Below, in pieces: positions 21,219-29,634 of a stretch of DNA of 30,813 nt; the stretch's first letter is position 1, and each line of letters opens with the position of its first letter. This DNA is from a virus. Where the stretch lies: positions 1 to 30,813 of IMG/VR virus record IMGVR_UViG_3300046559_000373. One strand, given 5' to 3'. Made by a program: the position numbers and the translations under genes. Under the pieces are notes generated by a model, which did no database searches, was not told the DNA's origin, and was given only the letters and a program-made list of their open reading frames with translations.

Positions 21219-21671
21219 CTAGGTTAATGACATCATCACGCGATAGTGCCCGCCGCGCCGCTGCCACCGAATCGACGGATCGACGGCGTCAATTTCCGTC
21301 AGACGAGTCCGTGCTTCTCGATGCATGGTCATCCAGGTATACCCAGCCACTGGCGCCGGCGGTGAACCCATCGTCAGTGGCTGATCCTCCAGCAACGCAT
21401 CAATCCGAGCGGCCGCCGCCTTGATATTCCCGCTCGCGGCGCCGTTTGACAATTGCAGCATCCGCGCTTCCACCAGATAGACCGCATCCTCATACGCGCG
21501 CCCGCCAAACTCGCCTTCATCCGCCTCTGTGATTAAACTGACAATGACGAACCGCGTCGAGTTCTGCGGCGCCTCCGCGTAATAGACGCCGTTCGGACAA
21601 TACGACAGCAACGTCGAATCGGCTCCCAGCTTGGCGAGAATGGCCTGGTCGATATCACTGCTATCGCTCAT
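21219..21671 (-). CDS. Tail terminator/completion protein (DUF3168-like), 150 aa
   Basis: Begins MSDSSDIDQAILAKLGADST and includes NGVYYAEAPQNSTRFVIVSL, a typical tail-completion opening where a short helix leads to a strand beginning after a Pro. The remainder (YEDAVYLVEARMLQLSNG, KAAAARIDALLEDQPL, REARTRLTEIDAVDPSIRWQ) continues the alpha/beta layout, ending in a strand HYRVMMSL. Tail terminators cap the tube and join it to the head. ATGA overlap with the gp10-like gene upstream. Confidence 0.82.
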   Translation of the reverse strand: MSDSSDIDQAILAKLGADSTLLSYCPNGVYYAEAPQNSTRFVIVSLITEADEGEFGGRAYEDAVYLVEARMLQLSNGAASGNIKAAAARIDALLEDQPLTMGSPPAPVAGYTWMTMHREARTRLTEIDAVDPSIRWQRRGGHYRVMMSLT

Positions 21672-22096
21672 GCGTCACCGATCACAATGAGGCCATTCCG
21701 CTCAAGCAACGCCTTGAGCTCCACATACATCGCGCGACGATGCTTGATAATCGGTGGCACGAAGACGTGTAAGGGTGGCATCCGACCCGTCAGATGCGGC
21801 TTCCCATGCACGGAGACGTAATGCCGCACCTGCGTGCCATTCTCGAAGATAAACGCCAAGGGCGACGTGTTTTTGACCAGACGCGCCGAGGTCGTTTTAC
21901 CCTTATCCAGACGCGATACGAAGACGTGGCCAGCCAACGAGGCCGCGGTGCCTGGATAGCCAGCCCGAATCTCTGCTGCTGCAGCATTCGCGGCCGCATC
22001 GACGATCGGATCCGCTTCCGCACCGAGCGTGTCTGGAAGGGCCGCGAGATTCACCTTGAAGTCATCCAGTCCTGACCAGTGCAAGGTGACGCTCAT
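21668..22096 (-). CDS. HK97 gp10-like head-tail/minor tail protein, 142 aa
   Basis: Opens MSVTLHWSGLDDFKVNLAAL with PDTLGAEADPIVDAAANAAA, a helical region that matches gp10 proteins. A strand region AGHVFVSRLDKGKTTSARLV and the FIFENGTQVRH motif (the wild FxExGT box, commonly FLEFGT, of gp10 family) follow, with PPLHVFVPPIIKHRRAMYVE at the end. The family takes part in head-tail joining. Overlaps its neighbours by ATGA. Confidence 0.82.
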   Translation of the reverse strand: MSVTLHWSGLDDFKVNLAALPDTLGAEADPIVDAAANAAAAEIRAGYPGTAASLAGHVFVSRLDKGKTTSARLVKNTSPLAFIFENGTQVRHYVSVHGKPHLTGRMPPLHVFVPPIIKHRRAMYVELKALLERNGLIVIGDA

Positions 22097-22452
22097 GGCA
22101 CGACCTCTGTGACGCGGGCCATCGTCTGCACCCCAGCGCCCTCGACATCGATCACGTCCAGCACGTTTCCGGTATGCACCACGCCAGCGCGATCGGTCCA
22201 GACCATCCGCGTCTGATTCGTAATCCCCGTATGAAAACGCCCTGTCATCGTATACGTCGCGTGTCCGGTAATCGTGCCTTCGCGCACTTCTTCTGACTTC
22301 CCAGGTCGACCCGCGTCGATCTTGCAGCGCCAGACGGCTGGATTGAGCGGCGTAAACGTCTGCACGAATCCTCCATCGCCGTCAGGACTCGACACGTCTG
22401 GACCTGCCAGTGTGACCACCTGTCGCATGCTGCCGATATCGATGATAACCAC
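22093..22452 (-). CDS. Head closure/head-tail adaptor protein, 119 aa
   Basis: GTG 22452. Small beta-barrel type: MVIIDIGSMRQVVTLAGPDV, GGFVQTFTPLNPAVWRCKI and the later HATYTMTGRFHTGITNQTRM with VDRAGVVH-like strands. The order (connector, closure, gp10, terminator) and size match SPP1 gp16/HK97 gp7-type closure proteins that seal the connector channel. Four-base spacing from the connector gene. Confidence 0.8.
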   Translation of the reverse strand: MVIIDIGSMRQVVTLAGPDVSSPDGDGGFVQTFTPLNPAVWRCKIDAGRPGKSEEVREGTITGHATYTMTGRFHTGITNQTRMVWTDRAGVVHTGNVLDVIDVEGAGVQTMARVTEVVP

Positions 22453-22455
22453 GGA

Positions 22456-23175
22456 TTAGACCCACGGTCCCGGCCAGTAATAGCGCGTGCTGCCAGACAA
22501 CGGACGCACCGTGCGCAGCACTTGCGACGGCAACGCCGAGAACTTAAAGCCATCCATCATGGCCTTGACGCCCAACGGCAACTCGAGCACGGAGCCGCGA
22601 ATCTCGCTGATGTCGGTCGGGAACGTATCGAAGTTACCGATGAGAAAACACAGAATACCCCGCACGAGCGACGGCATGTTGTCCGGTCCGTCCCCATATC
22701 CACAGGTATACCGAATCTTCACGGCCGCCGTTTCACAGAGCGCGATTGGCCAACTCTGGCCGCTGTTCGGTTCCACGAAACCACGGCGCCCGTAATCGCC
22801 GACTGGCTGCACGGTTCGATAGATGAGTGGTGATCCGCCGTAGGTTTGGGTGTTCCCATCGCCATCGACGTAATCGATGCTGACGACTGATTGCAGCGGA
22901 GGCCGCGGCAGTTCAATGCGCGCGCGCCATCCGCTCGAGCCGAAGAACGGGAAGCCATCCAGCCAGAGTTCTCGCGTCGCAGTCAGGAGTTGCCGGCCTG
23001 TCTGCTCCTCAAAATAGGACGCGGCCGCATCAATCCGATGGCCGGTCAATTCATCATCGGCATTGCCGAGCGCCCGAATGTGGAGCTTGGCATAGTCCAG
23101 CGTCAGGGCCCGAACTACTGGCGATCCGCCAGCGACCGTGCTGATCAGCGTGTCGAACTGTTCGAGGTCTCTCAC
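22456..23175 (-). CDS. Head-tail connector/adaptor protein (gp6-like), 239 aa
   Basis: GTG 23175, overlapping the tiny TM ORF as GTGA. The adaptor fold is visible: helical start RALTLDYAKLHIRALGNADD and ELTGHRIDAAASYFEEQTGR, the LTATRELWLDGFPFFGSSGW loop, PLQSVVSIDYVDGDGN, then IRYTCGYGDGPDNMPSLVRG (the common YxxG.g...P..v..A pattern) and a C-terminal VRPLSGSTRYYWPG. Such proteins form a ring under the portal. Although the portal is not in the window, it is presumably upstream of the glycosylation block. Confidence 0.85.
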   Translation of the reverse strand: MRDLEQFDTLISTVAGGSPVVRALTLDYAKLHIRALGNADDELTGHRIDAAASYFEEQTGRQLLTATRELWLDGFPFFGSSGWRARIELPRPPLQSVVSIDYVDGDGNTQTYGGSPLIYRTVQPVGDYGRRGFVEPNSGQSWPIALCETAAVKIRYTCGYGDGPDNMPSLVRGILCFLIGNFDTFPTDISEIRGSVLELPLGVKAMMDGFKFSALPSQVLRTVRPLSGSTRYYWPGPWV

Positions 23176-23252
23176 GACAGTGCCTGCTGCAGCATGATCA
23201 CAATACGCCAGAGAATCAAACTTGAGATGATAACCTCCATCGTCAATCTCAT
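23172..23252 (-). CDS. Tiny membrane peptide, 26 aa
   Basis: ATG 23252 overlaps the GT2 stop as ATGA and its TGA overlaps the connector GTG as GTGA. MRLTMEVIISSLILWRIVIM then LQQALS is one hydrophobic helix. It sits precisely at the border between glycosylation and head-tail genes and couples their translation. Confidence 0.6.
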   Translation of the reverse strand: MRLTMEVIISSLILWRIVIMLQQALS

Positions 23253-23866
23253 GCGAGCACCTGCATCAACTCGGGATAGGCTTCCAAGCGAAAGACGAAA
23301 CTGGTCTGGTCGACATGCTGCCACCGATAGCCGGCATGCATGATGCGAAAAATCAATTCCCAATCCCACGCGAACTGACCACGACAGGGCAAGTCATCTT
23401 GGAATAAGTCACGCAGCATCGATCGCCGAAAGAGTGGTTGCCCGAGGTCAATGCCCGCGCCCACCGGCGGCGCATAACGCAGCTCCTTCCGACCGGCATA
23501 GAGACAGGAACTGTAGGCGAATCCAAGACCAGGATCGGCATCGAAGGCCGCCAGTAAGGGCGCGAAGTGATTTGGCAAGTAGGCATTGTCATCGCTCAGA
23601 AAGCAGACCAATTCGCCCGAGCACGCTTTCAGTCCAGCCATCGCTGGTGAAATGCCGAAGTCGTTCATCCGCACCGGCAAATCGAGATGCGATACGCCAG
23701 CATCGGCGCAGGCCTGCGCAATGCCACCCAGATAATCGCCAGGTGGATGATCAGACACCACGATCTGTTCAAAGTCTCGAAAGATCAGTTTCTGCGTGGA
23801 CCGCAGACAGCGTTCCAGGCAAGCCACGCGGTCATAGACCGTCGTAATGATCGAGACGCGAGGCAT
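23249..23866 (-). CDS. Family 2 glycosyltransferase, 205 aa
   Basis: GT-A fold enzyme transferring a sugar from a nucleotide donor. Start PRVSIITTVYDRVACLERCL is the first strand and the uridine-binding Asp. QIVVSDHPPGDY and GISPAMAGLKACSGELVCFL lead to SDDNAYLP, the DxD-type metal/donor site; LFRRSMLRDLF and FAWDWELIFRIMH are the acceptor-side motif and ED-like general base region. Shorter than free-standing family members (which often exceed 250) but complete in core motifs. ATG 23866 overlaps the previous stop by one base (TGATG), with GGAG 8 bases upstream; GTG 23869 is the alternative. Confidence 0.87.
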   Translation of the reverse strand: MPRVSIITTVYDRVACLERCLRSTQKLIFRDFEQIVVSDHPPGDYLGGIAQACADAGVSHLDLPVRMNDFGISPAMAGLKACSGELVCFLSDDNAYLPNHFAPLLAAFDADPGLGFAYSSCLYAGRKELRYAPPVGAGIDLGQPLFRRSMLRDLFQDDLPCRGQFAWDWELIFRIMHAGYRWQHVDQTSFVFRLEAYPELMQVLA

Positions 23867-24084
23867 CACGATGGCTCCGATTCATCCACGATACTGAAGG
23901 TATATCGACGCATGATCGTTATCGTTTGCTTGATGCCGTCCTTTTCTGGATAGAACACGACGTCTGCCGTCACGGCCGAATTGACATCGAAATGCAGATC
24001 GAGTTTCTTCACATGCTTCAGTCCTAACACGTCGCAAATCTCTTTGGCTAATACCGAATGACCACTGATCGGCCTATCGCTCAC
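23866..24084 (-). CDS. Small hypothetical protein in glycosylation block, 72 aa
   Basis: GTG 24084 overlaps the CgeB-like stop (GTGA); the longer reading runs through that gene. MSDRPISGHSVLAKEICDVL then LDLHFDVNSAVTADVVFYPE is a helix followed by strands, a pattern shared with small phage proteins of the type ending in VTRFV. Not an enzyme by inspection. Function unknown; position suggests a link to glycosylation or to virion assembly. Confidence 0.72.
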   Translation of the reverse strand: MSDRPISGHSVLAKEICDVLGLKHVKKLDLHFDVNSAVTADVVFYPEKDGIKQTITIMRRYTFSIVDESEPS

Positions 24085-25004
24085 GCCGTCACCGCCATTC
24101 CGACAGTTGCCAGCACCGTCTGCAACCGATGGGCGTAGGTCGCATCGGCCAATCGTGCGGCACACGCCACGCGAATCGATTCCGCCGTGTCAGGATGGGC
24201 CAAGAGATGCGTGATCAGTGACACACACTCATCTTCCGTTCGGAACGTCGGCAGCTCAGGCACAATGCGATCGACTTCTGGCCGCCACTCGCTGACCACG
24301 AGCGCCCCGCAGGCCAACGCTTCATAGACGCGCGGATTCAGCGACGTCGCCGGAATCTGCTCCCGGTTGTAGTGATGCACTTCCCGAAAGACGTTGAGCA
24401 CAATTTGGGTCTGCTGATAGAACGCCGCCGTTTGACGTGGTTGAATATTGCCTGAGATTGTGAGCCGTGTCACGTCCGAATCGTTCCAGGCCCCGCCAAC
24501 CACATAACTGAGAAGGCCGGCTCGTGCCAACCGTCCTAGATAGCGATCGCGCGTCGGATTGCCGCCTCCGATGAATCCGACCGTATAAGGTCTCAGTCCA
24601 GCCCCTGGACGATGAATGTGCGGGTCATAACAGACCGGTAGATAGGTCGCGCCAGGATGACGATGTAACGTGGCCGGATCACTGATGAACACATGGGAAA
24701 AATTGCCAGACCAGGATGCCGTGTCATCCACTTCATACGGTTCATCCAGCAACCAGACCGCCGACCGTGGCACCGGTCGGTGCGTCTGGGCGAATCGTCG
24801 GCCATGCACCACAAAGACTAGATCCGGCGCAAACGCCTCCATCCGAGCGTTGAGGTCGCCAGCATTCCAGACGGCATGGTCATAGGGCCATCCCAGATCA
24901 CCAGCAGCCGCCGCCAATCCATCCGTAAAGACCGGACCACAGGACAGAAACGGATAGTCGACGCCAAAGACGCGCGGATTAGAAGACACGGGCATCCTGC
25001 GCAT
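24081..25004 (-). CDS. CgeB-like/GT-B glycosyltransferase, 307 aa
   Basis: The C-terminal half carries the donor-binding signature of the CgeB/Glyco_trans_1_2 group: NREQIPATSLNPRVYEALAC then GALVVSEWRPEVDRIVPELP, followed by FRTEDECVSLITHLLAHPD. The N-terminal half has Rossmann-like DLVFVVHGRRF, SAVWLLDEPYEVDD and a VGFIGGGNPTRDRYLGRL segment. Such proteins are found in phages and in spore-coat or S-layer loci and transfer sugars from nucleotide donors. It overlaps the upstream gene by 26 bases with ATG 25004 (GAGGAA 11 bases upstream); ATG 24995 is the alternative. Confidence 0.85.
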   Translation of the reverse strand: MRRMPVSSNPRVFGVDYPFLSCGPVFTDGLAAAAGDLGWPYDHAVWNAGDLNARMEAFAPDLVFVVHGRRFAQTHRPVPRSAVWLLDEPYEVDDTASWSGNFSHVFISDPATLHRHPGATYLPVCYDPHIHRPGAGLRPYTVGFIGGGNPTRDRYLGRLARAGLLSYVVGGAWNDSDVTRLTISGNIQPRQTAAFYQQTQIVLNVFREVHHYNREQIPATSLNPRVYEALACGALVVSEWRPEVDRIVPELPTFRTEDECVSLITHLLAHPDTAESIRVACAARLADATYAHRLQTVLATVGMAVTA

Positions 25005-25713
25005 GTTCCGTCAATTCCTCGTGGACGGAGGCCATCGTATCGGCCCAATGATGCGTCCCGTGATGGTGCAGTCGATTGACGGCGCTGATACGTTCCGCGC
25101 GGTCGCGCACCCGACGAATCGCCGCAAAGGAGGGATCGGCATTCTGCCAATGCGCCCCGTCAAACCGATGCGTCTCAGAGACCGGTTGATCCCCGACGAA
25201 TCGATGATTCCCAGGCGTCAGTTGTAAGCCGTGATTCGGTCTCAGAAAGGACGGTTTATTGCCGAACAGATAGCCGTGCCGGCGCTGACAGACCACTGGC
25301 GTCTGTGCGAGATCTAAATCGGCATCGGTCACATGTCGATAGACCTGAAAGAGCCATCCATAAAAGGCCACCGCATGCCGTGGCACCGTCGAGAGATATT
25401 CAAGTGCCGACGAACAGGACGGATCATCGGGCGGCCAAAAGAATTCATCCGCATCCGCGACCAGATGCCACGCATGGACGTAGTCTGGCTGTCTGAGTGC
25501 TTCGTTGATGGATTGGACTTTCGCTTCATCATCGATCCCGTCAGGCATCGCCACATCGGTAATCTGCACCCGCGCATCAGCCGCCAGCAGTGCTCTAGTG
25601 CCATCCTGAGACGGCGTGACAATCGCGTGAATCGTCTGGACCCAATGATAGTGACTGAGGAAAAACGGAATCAGTGGCGCTTCGTTATAGAACGCGGCGA
25701 AGAGTTTAATCAC
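24979..25713 (-). CDS. GT2-like glycosyltransferase (Glyco_tranf_2_4 type), 244 aa
   Basis: GTG 25713 overlaps the upstream stop (GTGA). The fold begins MIKLFAAFYNEAPLIPFFLS with HYHWVQTIHAIVTPSQDGT, and YVHAWHLVADADEFFWPPDD carries the DxD-like VADADEFF motif found in this compact group that often modifies surface polysaccharide. Later RVCQRRHGYLF-type basic region and PGNHRFVGDQPV are typical of the same group, and EHAQDARVF ends it. Substrate unknown. Confidence 0.83.
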   Translation of the reverse strand: MIKLFAAFYNEAPLIPFFLSHYHWVQTIHAIVTPSQDGTRALLAADARVQITDVAMPDGIDDEAKVQSINEALRQPDYVHAWHLVADADEFFWPPDDPSCSSALEYLSTVPRHAVAFYGWLFQVYRHVTDADLDLAQTPVVCQRRHGYLFGNKPSFLRPNHGLQLTPGNHRFVGDQPVSETHRFDGAHWQNADPSFAAIRRVRDRAERISAVNRLHHHGTHHWADTMASVHEELTEHAQDARVF

Positions 25714-26330
25714 GCGGCACGTTCCTGTAGGCGTGCCAGTTCATCCTCGAATGGCGCACGCGAAAAGGTCGTCAGTGCGGTCCGTCTCGAACAGTTGATC
25801 ACGGTCACGCTGAGCGCCGCGAATGGTTCGACCAGGTGTTCAAAGGCCGCCCGCATTTGTGGATAGGGCGACGGCTGTTTGTCTGGATGTTCGCCAAACC
25901 AATGGGACTTCGTGCCATCACAGCCCATGTCATACCCAAGCAAGAGAATCCGTGTTGCGCCAAATCGCCCAACCGCAAGATGCAACGCCTGGTAGCCGCT
26001 ATTGAGTCCCGTCCGTAAGGCATTCGGATTCGGATCAAATCCCAAGCTGCCAGTATTCTTGAGAATCTGAATACTCGGATCGCTCACGGTTTGCGCGGCC
26101 TCGAGTGAAAATTTCATCCCTTGGAAATCTGGCACGTTCTTATGCCAGTCCCACCATTTTTTGTCACAGGCATACAGCACGTCCGCCCACGGCGCCAGCA
26201 CGTAAGCATCGTTGATCGCAATCACGCGAGCCAGGCCCCGCACCGCATGGACGTCATCGCGCGTAAGACTCGGCCCTCCGCCAATGCACACGGCCGTTTC
26301 TCCAGACCACGGTTTCGGTGCAGGCATCAT
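25710..26330 (-). CDS. DUF115/MptE-like (motility accessory factor-like) protein, 206 aa
   Basis: ATG 26330 overlaps the upstream stop as ATGA. Gly-rich loop ETAVCIGGGPSLTRDDVHAV is followed by ARVIAINDAYVLAPWADVLY and ACDKKWWDWHKNV, the arrangement of DUF115/MAF-like and MptE-like domains; GT42 sialyltransferases share the GxGPSL box. GATRILLLGYDMGCDG adds a second nucleotide-sugar-binding-like loop. In flagellar systems, relatives attach pseudaminic or legionaminic acid to protein, so a glycan-transfer role inside this cassette is plausible. Exact reaction cannot be read from sequence. Confidence 0.72.
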   Translation of the reverse strand: MMPAPKPWSGETAVCIGGGPSLTRDDVHAVRGLARVIAINDAYVLAPWADVLYACDKKWWDWHKNVPDFQGMKFSLEAAQTVSDPSIQILKNTGSLGFDPNPNALRTGLNSGYQALHLAVGRFGATRILLLGYDMGCDGTKSHWFGEHPDKQPSPYPQMRAAFEHLVEPFAALSVTVINCSRRTALTTFSRAPFEDELARLQERAA

Positions 26331-26806
26331 GTGAAGTTACGGCCTGCTTCTCCGCGATCACCCTTCAGACCTTGCGGCCCTGGCGATCCCTGTTTGCCTT
26401 CGCGTCCGTCTCGACCAGCCTTTACCGCTAGACGCCACTTGGTCGCGCCGTCACCAGGTTTCTCGTTGGTCGCATCTTTGGCGATCCAGAACGATCCAGC
26501 CCACGTCACGCCATCGCCCTTCTCATAGGTGCGTGTGGCCACGTAGACGCCGCGGTCGACCACCATCGCCGTCTGATGGCGAAACTCCTTCACCCGATCG
26601 CCGTGTCGATACCGTCTGATGAGGAATCGGCCTCCATCCTCGATGTCTTCCTCAAGGTCCTCAATCCCCAGACCATCCTCACCGTTCTTGCCGTCGACGC
26701 CATTCCTGCCAGCGCCGATGGATTCGACAGCTTTCACCCGAGCTGACAATCGAGACAGCGCCGGCGCCAAGACACGCGCCAGGGCTTGTATTTCCATGAT
26801 GTTCAT
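26327..26806 (-). CDS. Collagen-like protein with carbohydrate-binding-type module, 159 aa
   Basis: ATG 26806 overlaps the large glycosyltransferase gene stop (ATGA). The N-terminal 30 residues are helical (NIMEIQALARVLAPALSRLS); a short Gly-rich run (GRNGVDGKNGEDG) follows; YVATRTYEKGDGVTWAGSFW and IAKDATNEKPGDGATKWRLA form a CBM5/12-like beta module with conserved Tyr, Trp and PG; the C-terminus (GREGKQGSPGPQGLKGDRGE) is a collagen-like stretch. This module order is often seen in phage virion adhesins. It lies inside the glycosyltransferase operon, so it could be a substrate or a surface partner of the enzymes. Confidence 0.8.
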   Translation of the reverse strand: MNIMEIQALARVLAPALSRLSARVKAVESIGAGRNGVDGKNGEDGLGIEDLEEDIEDGGRFLIRRYRHGDRVKEFRHQTAMVVDRGVYVATRTYEKGDGVTWAGSFWIAKDATNEKPGDGATKWRLAVKAGRDGREGKQGSPGPQGLKGDRGEAGRNFT

Positions 26807-29634
26807 AGCCGCCCCAAATCTCTCAAGCAAATAGCTATCTGCGATTTACACCAGGCCTGTTGCGGCATGGGCACGTTCGGCAATACGGCTTCAAATCGCT
26901 CGAGGGCTTCCTGTTTCCGCCCAAGCCAATACGCACAGATGGCCACTTCTGCCGCGGCCTCAAATTGGTAGACCAACGGTTGCGTAAAGAGCGCCACCGC
27001 CGGCTGGGGAATCGAAGCCGCTTGGGTTGCAAACAGATACGCCAAACCAAACTGGCGCCGAGTCTCATCGCGATACCATCGCGCAAGCGCCGTCAACGCT
27101 TCGGCCTTCGGAATGCCAAGACCGGCCGATTGCAACAAGGCCGTCGTCGGGTCCTGTCCAAGTTGAATGCGAATCACGCCTATCTGGTAAGCCGCATGGG
27201 ACCGTTCTTCTTCCCATCCTCCCAGCATCGCGACTCGCTGCGCGTAGGCATCGATCGCTTCTTCGAGACGTCCGGCATCATGCAGGCTTCGAGCGAGATA
27301 GAACTGCATGCGCGTATCGTCTGGATGATCCAAGAGCCACTTTTTCGCCAGCAGCGCATGTTTGCCAAACTTAACCGGAGCCGCGTCTTGGTCCTGATAG
27401 CCGTAAGCTGACTTTCCTCTCCGATAGGACAATCCCACAAGCGGTGCGGCCTGCCCGTGCCCTTCCAGGACTTCGTGAATAATGCCACGGTAGCGCGCCC
27501 CGAGCGCGGACCGAAAGAGCTGCACGCGTGCATAGCGAAGTCCACCGTCCTCGATCGTCACTTCATACGCATCACGATCCAGCGTGGCTGGCAAGGCGCC
27601 TTCGAGCGCATCATCCGCATCCAGCACGAGCACGTAATCGGTGCGCTGCTCAGCGATCGCAACCGCCTCGTTCCTCGCCCCGGCAATGACGCCGTGTCCA
27701 GTCTGCCAGTTGATCGCTGGGCTTGCACGCACGAACACATCCGCGCCAAGTGACCGCGCCACATCTGCGGCGTCATTCTGGGCATCACAGACGACCGTGA
27801 CGCAATCCACACCGGCTTTCTGACCGCTCCGAATCGCCCGTGTGACGACAGTGCTGACTTCATCGCCTTTCGCAATGATGCACAGGCCAACCGTGGGACG
27901 ACCATCGTGGCGTGCCGGCATCTTCGACGGCTTCGCCGGCAATTCCCACGGCTCGGTGAGGTTCTGTGTCTTACGGAAGATGACCAGGCTCGCGTAGTGG
28001 GTATCAATCAGCAGCCGGTCACAGGTCGTCAGGTCTTCGGCAATGACCTGCGCGATCGGACTACCATTCTTCCCGTCCTGCGTAAACCAGCCATAGTAAT
28101 CGTGGAGGATGAAATAGCCGCCAGGCCGCACCCACGGCACGAATCGGTTGACATCATCGCGCACACCAGCGACATCGTGGCGACCATCAATGAGCAGCAG
28201 ATCGATGGGCTTCGCTGGCACCGCATCTTCCGATCGCCTATTGACCAGACGCACATAAGAAGACAGTCCGGCGTGTTCAAGGAGTTCGGTCGCTTCTTGT
28301 CGTGGACTTGGATCAATCGAGACCACGCGCGATGGCGTGCGCGGTCCATAATTCACGTCGGGACGTTGTTCGGCTGCCTTCGGTTCGGTCCATCCGATGT
28401 CTTGTAGTTTGCACGCCGCTGCGAGCGCCAATGTCGAGAAGCCTTTGAATCGGCCGATTTCGACAATCTCTTGCGCCTTCATGCTCGTCGCTAGCGAGAA
28501 CAGCATCAGGCCGGCGCCAAATTCGCTGCCGCCAGGTGCGAGCTGACTGCGTAGCAGTGACAGAAAATCACCAAAGAACGGACCGAGATGATCCTGGTTC
28601 GCCACCAGACGCGGATCGGCAGGCATCTGCGATTCACAACTGATCGGCACCGTGCGGCCCGTTAAATGCAGCACGTCTTCCCACTTCGGAATGAGCGCGG
28701 CCGGCGATAAATCGGAGACAGCAGGAGTTTTGGGAAACAAGCCAAACGCTTCAATGAAGCCATCTTCAAAGGCTTGCGGATCTTCCGTGATGTAATCCTG
28801 ATTCTTTACGGATTCGATGAAGCCGCCCTTCCCCGCTTCGCAGAGGATATGCACGCGCGTGCCAGCCCGTTCCGCCAGCGCCGCAACACAGCCGAACACC
28901 TCAGTCATGGTGTTGACCATGAACAAGCCTTCTGCTTGTGCAATGGCAGCGCGATATTCTTTCGGATTCATCGATGCCGCTAACCAAATCCCAGCCGCGT
29001 GTTGTTCTGCTGTGAGTTTAGGATATTCACCCCAACCAGGATTGGCGAGCATCAACAGACAATCAGCCATTGCTGGATGCCGTTGCTTCATAGCACACCA
29101 GAGCGCAACGGTCGCCTCGAAGCCCTTCATCGCTCCAGACGCAAACACGAACAAGCCGCGCTGTTTCTTGACCACTGGCATCGGCTCGAGCATCGGCGAA
29201 ATCACCACACGATCTTTGGCATAGTCAAAGGTGTCGGCTTGCCAGTGCGTATTCGCGACCAGCGTCGCTCGCCCAGTCGAGAGCCAGGGCCGATGCACGT
29301 CATACGGTGGACAGCGCAAATCATTGGCTCGCACAATCACGCGCACATCAGAGGGAATCTCCATCCGTGTAGATGGCGTGCTGAACCGTTGCAGATAGAG
29401 CGCTTTTTGCGGCGTATGCTGCCACGCCTGCGCAACGGGCACATAGGTCATGCCGTCCTCGACCTTCAACTCGTCGACACCATTCGCAATGGCGACGGAA
29501 TGGCCACGATTCGTCAGCCCACGCGCCACTTGGAGAATCTCAATCTCGCTGCCGCCAAGCCCACGCGTCTGCAAGGAGGCTTCGGTGTAGGATCCGCCAA
29601 TGCTATCGAGCAAGAGCACGTCTGGTTGGGTCAT
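26803..29634 (-). CDS. Four-part glycosylation enzyme: GT4-like, SAM methyltransferase, GT2, TPR-like, 943 aa
   Basis: Residues 1-300 look like GT4 (GT-B): LQTRGLGGSEIEILQVARGL, VIVRANDLRCPPYDV and FVFASGAMKGFEATVALW, then FMVNTMTEVFGCVAALAE (the second acid of the usual EX7E is shifted). Residues 385-555 are a class I methyltransferase: EIVEIGRFKGFSTLALAAAC, VVSIDPSPRQEA, IDLLLIDGRHDVAGVRDDVN and WVRPGGYFILHDYYG. Residues 580-740 are GT2 with VGLCIIAKGDEVSTV and VLVLDADDALEG (DxD near 672-675). Residues 755-943 form TPR-like helices (MQFYLARSLHDAGRLEEAID). ATG 29634 overlaps the upstream stop (ATGA), excluding a longer start. One polypeptide could bind, sugar-decorate and methylate a glycan. 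Substrate unknown. Confidence 0.86.
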   Translation of the reverse strand: MTQPDVLLLDSIGGSYTEASLQTRGLGGSEIEILQVARGLTNRGHSVAIANGVDELKVEDGMTYVPVAQAWQHTPQKALYLQRFSTPSTRMEIPSDVRVIVRANDLRCPPYDVHRPWLSTGRATLVANTHWQADTFDYAKDRVVISPMLEPMPVVKKQRGLFVFASGAMKGFEATVALWCAMKQRHPAMADCLLMLANPGWGEYPKLTAEQHAAGIWLAASMNPKEYRAAIAQAEGLFMVNTMTEVFGCVAALAERAGTRVHILCEAGKGGFIESVKNQDYITEDPQAFEDGFIEAFGLFPKTPAVSDLSPAALIPKWEDVLHLTGRTVPISCESQMPADPRLVANQDHLGPFFGDFLSLLRSQLAPGGSEFGAGLMLFSLATSMKAQEIVEIGRFKGFSTLALAAACKLQDIGWTEPKAAEQRPDVNYGPRTPSRVVSIDPSPRQEATELLEHAGLSSYVRLVNRRSEDAVPAKPIDLLLIDGRHDVAGVRDDVNRFVPWVRPGGYFILHDYYGWFTQDGKNGSPIAQVIAEDLTTCDRLLIDTHYASLVIFRKTQNLTEPWELPAKPSKMPARHDGRPTVGLCIIAKGDEVSTVVTRAIRSGQKAGVDCVTVVCDAQNDAADVARSLGADVFVRASPAINWQTGHGVIAGARNEAVAIAEQRTDYVLVLDADDALEGALPATLDRDAYEVTIEDGGLRYARVQLFRSALGARYRGIIHEVLEGHGQAAPLVGLSYRRGKSAYGYQDQDAAPVKFGKHALLAKKWLLDHPDDTRMQFYLARSLHDAGRLEEAIDAYAQRVAMLGGWEEERSHAAYQIGVIRIQLGQDPTTALLQSAGLGIPKAEALTALARWYRDETRRQFGLAYLFATQAASIPQPAVALFTQPLVYQFEAAAEVAICAYWLGRKQEALERFEAVLPNVPMPQQAWCKSQIAICLRDLGRL

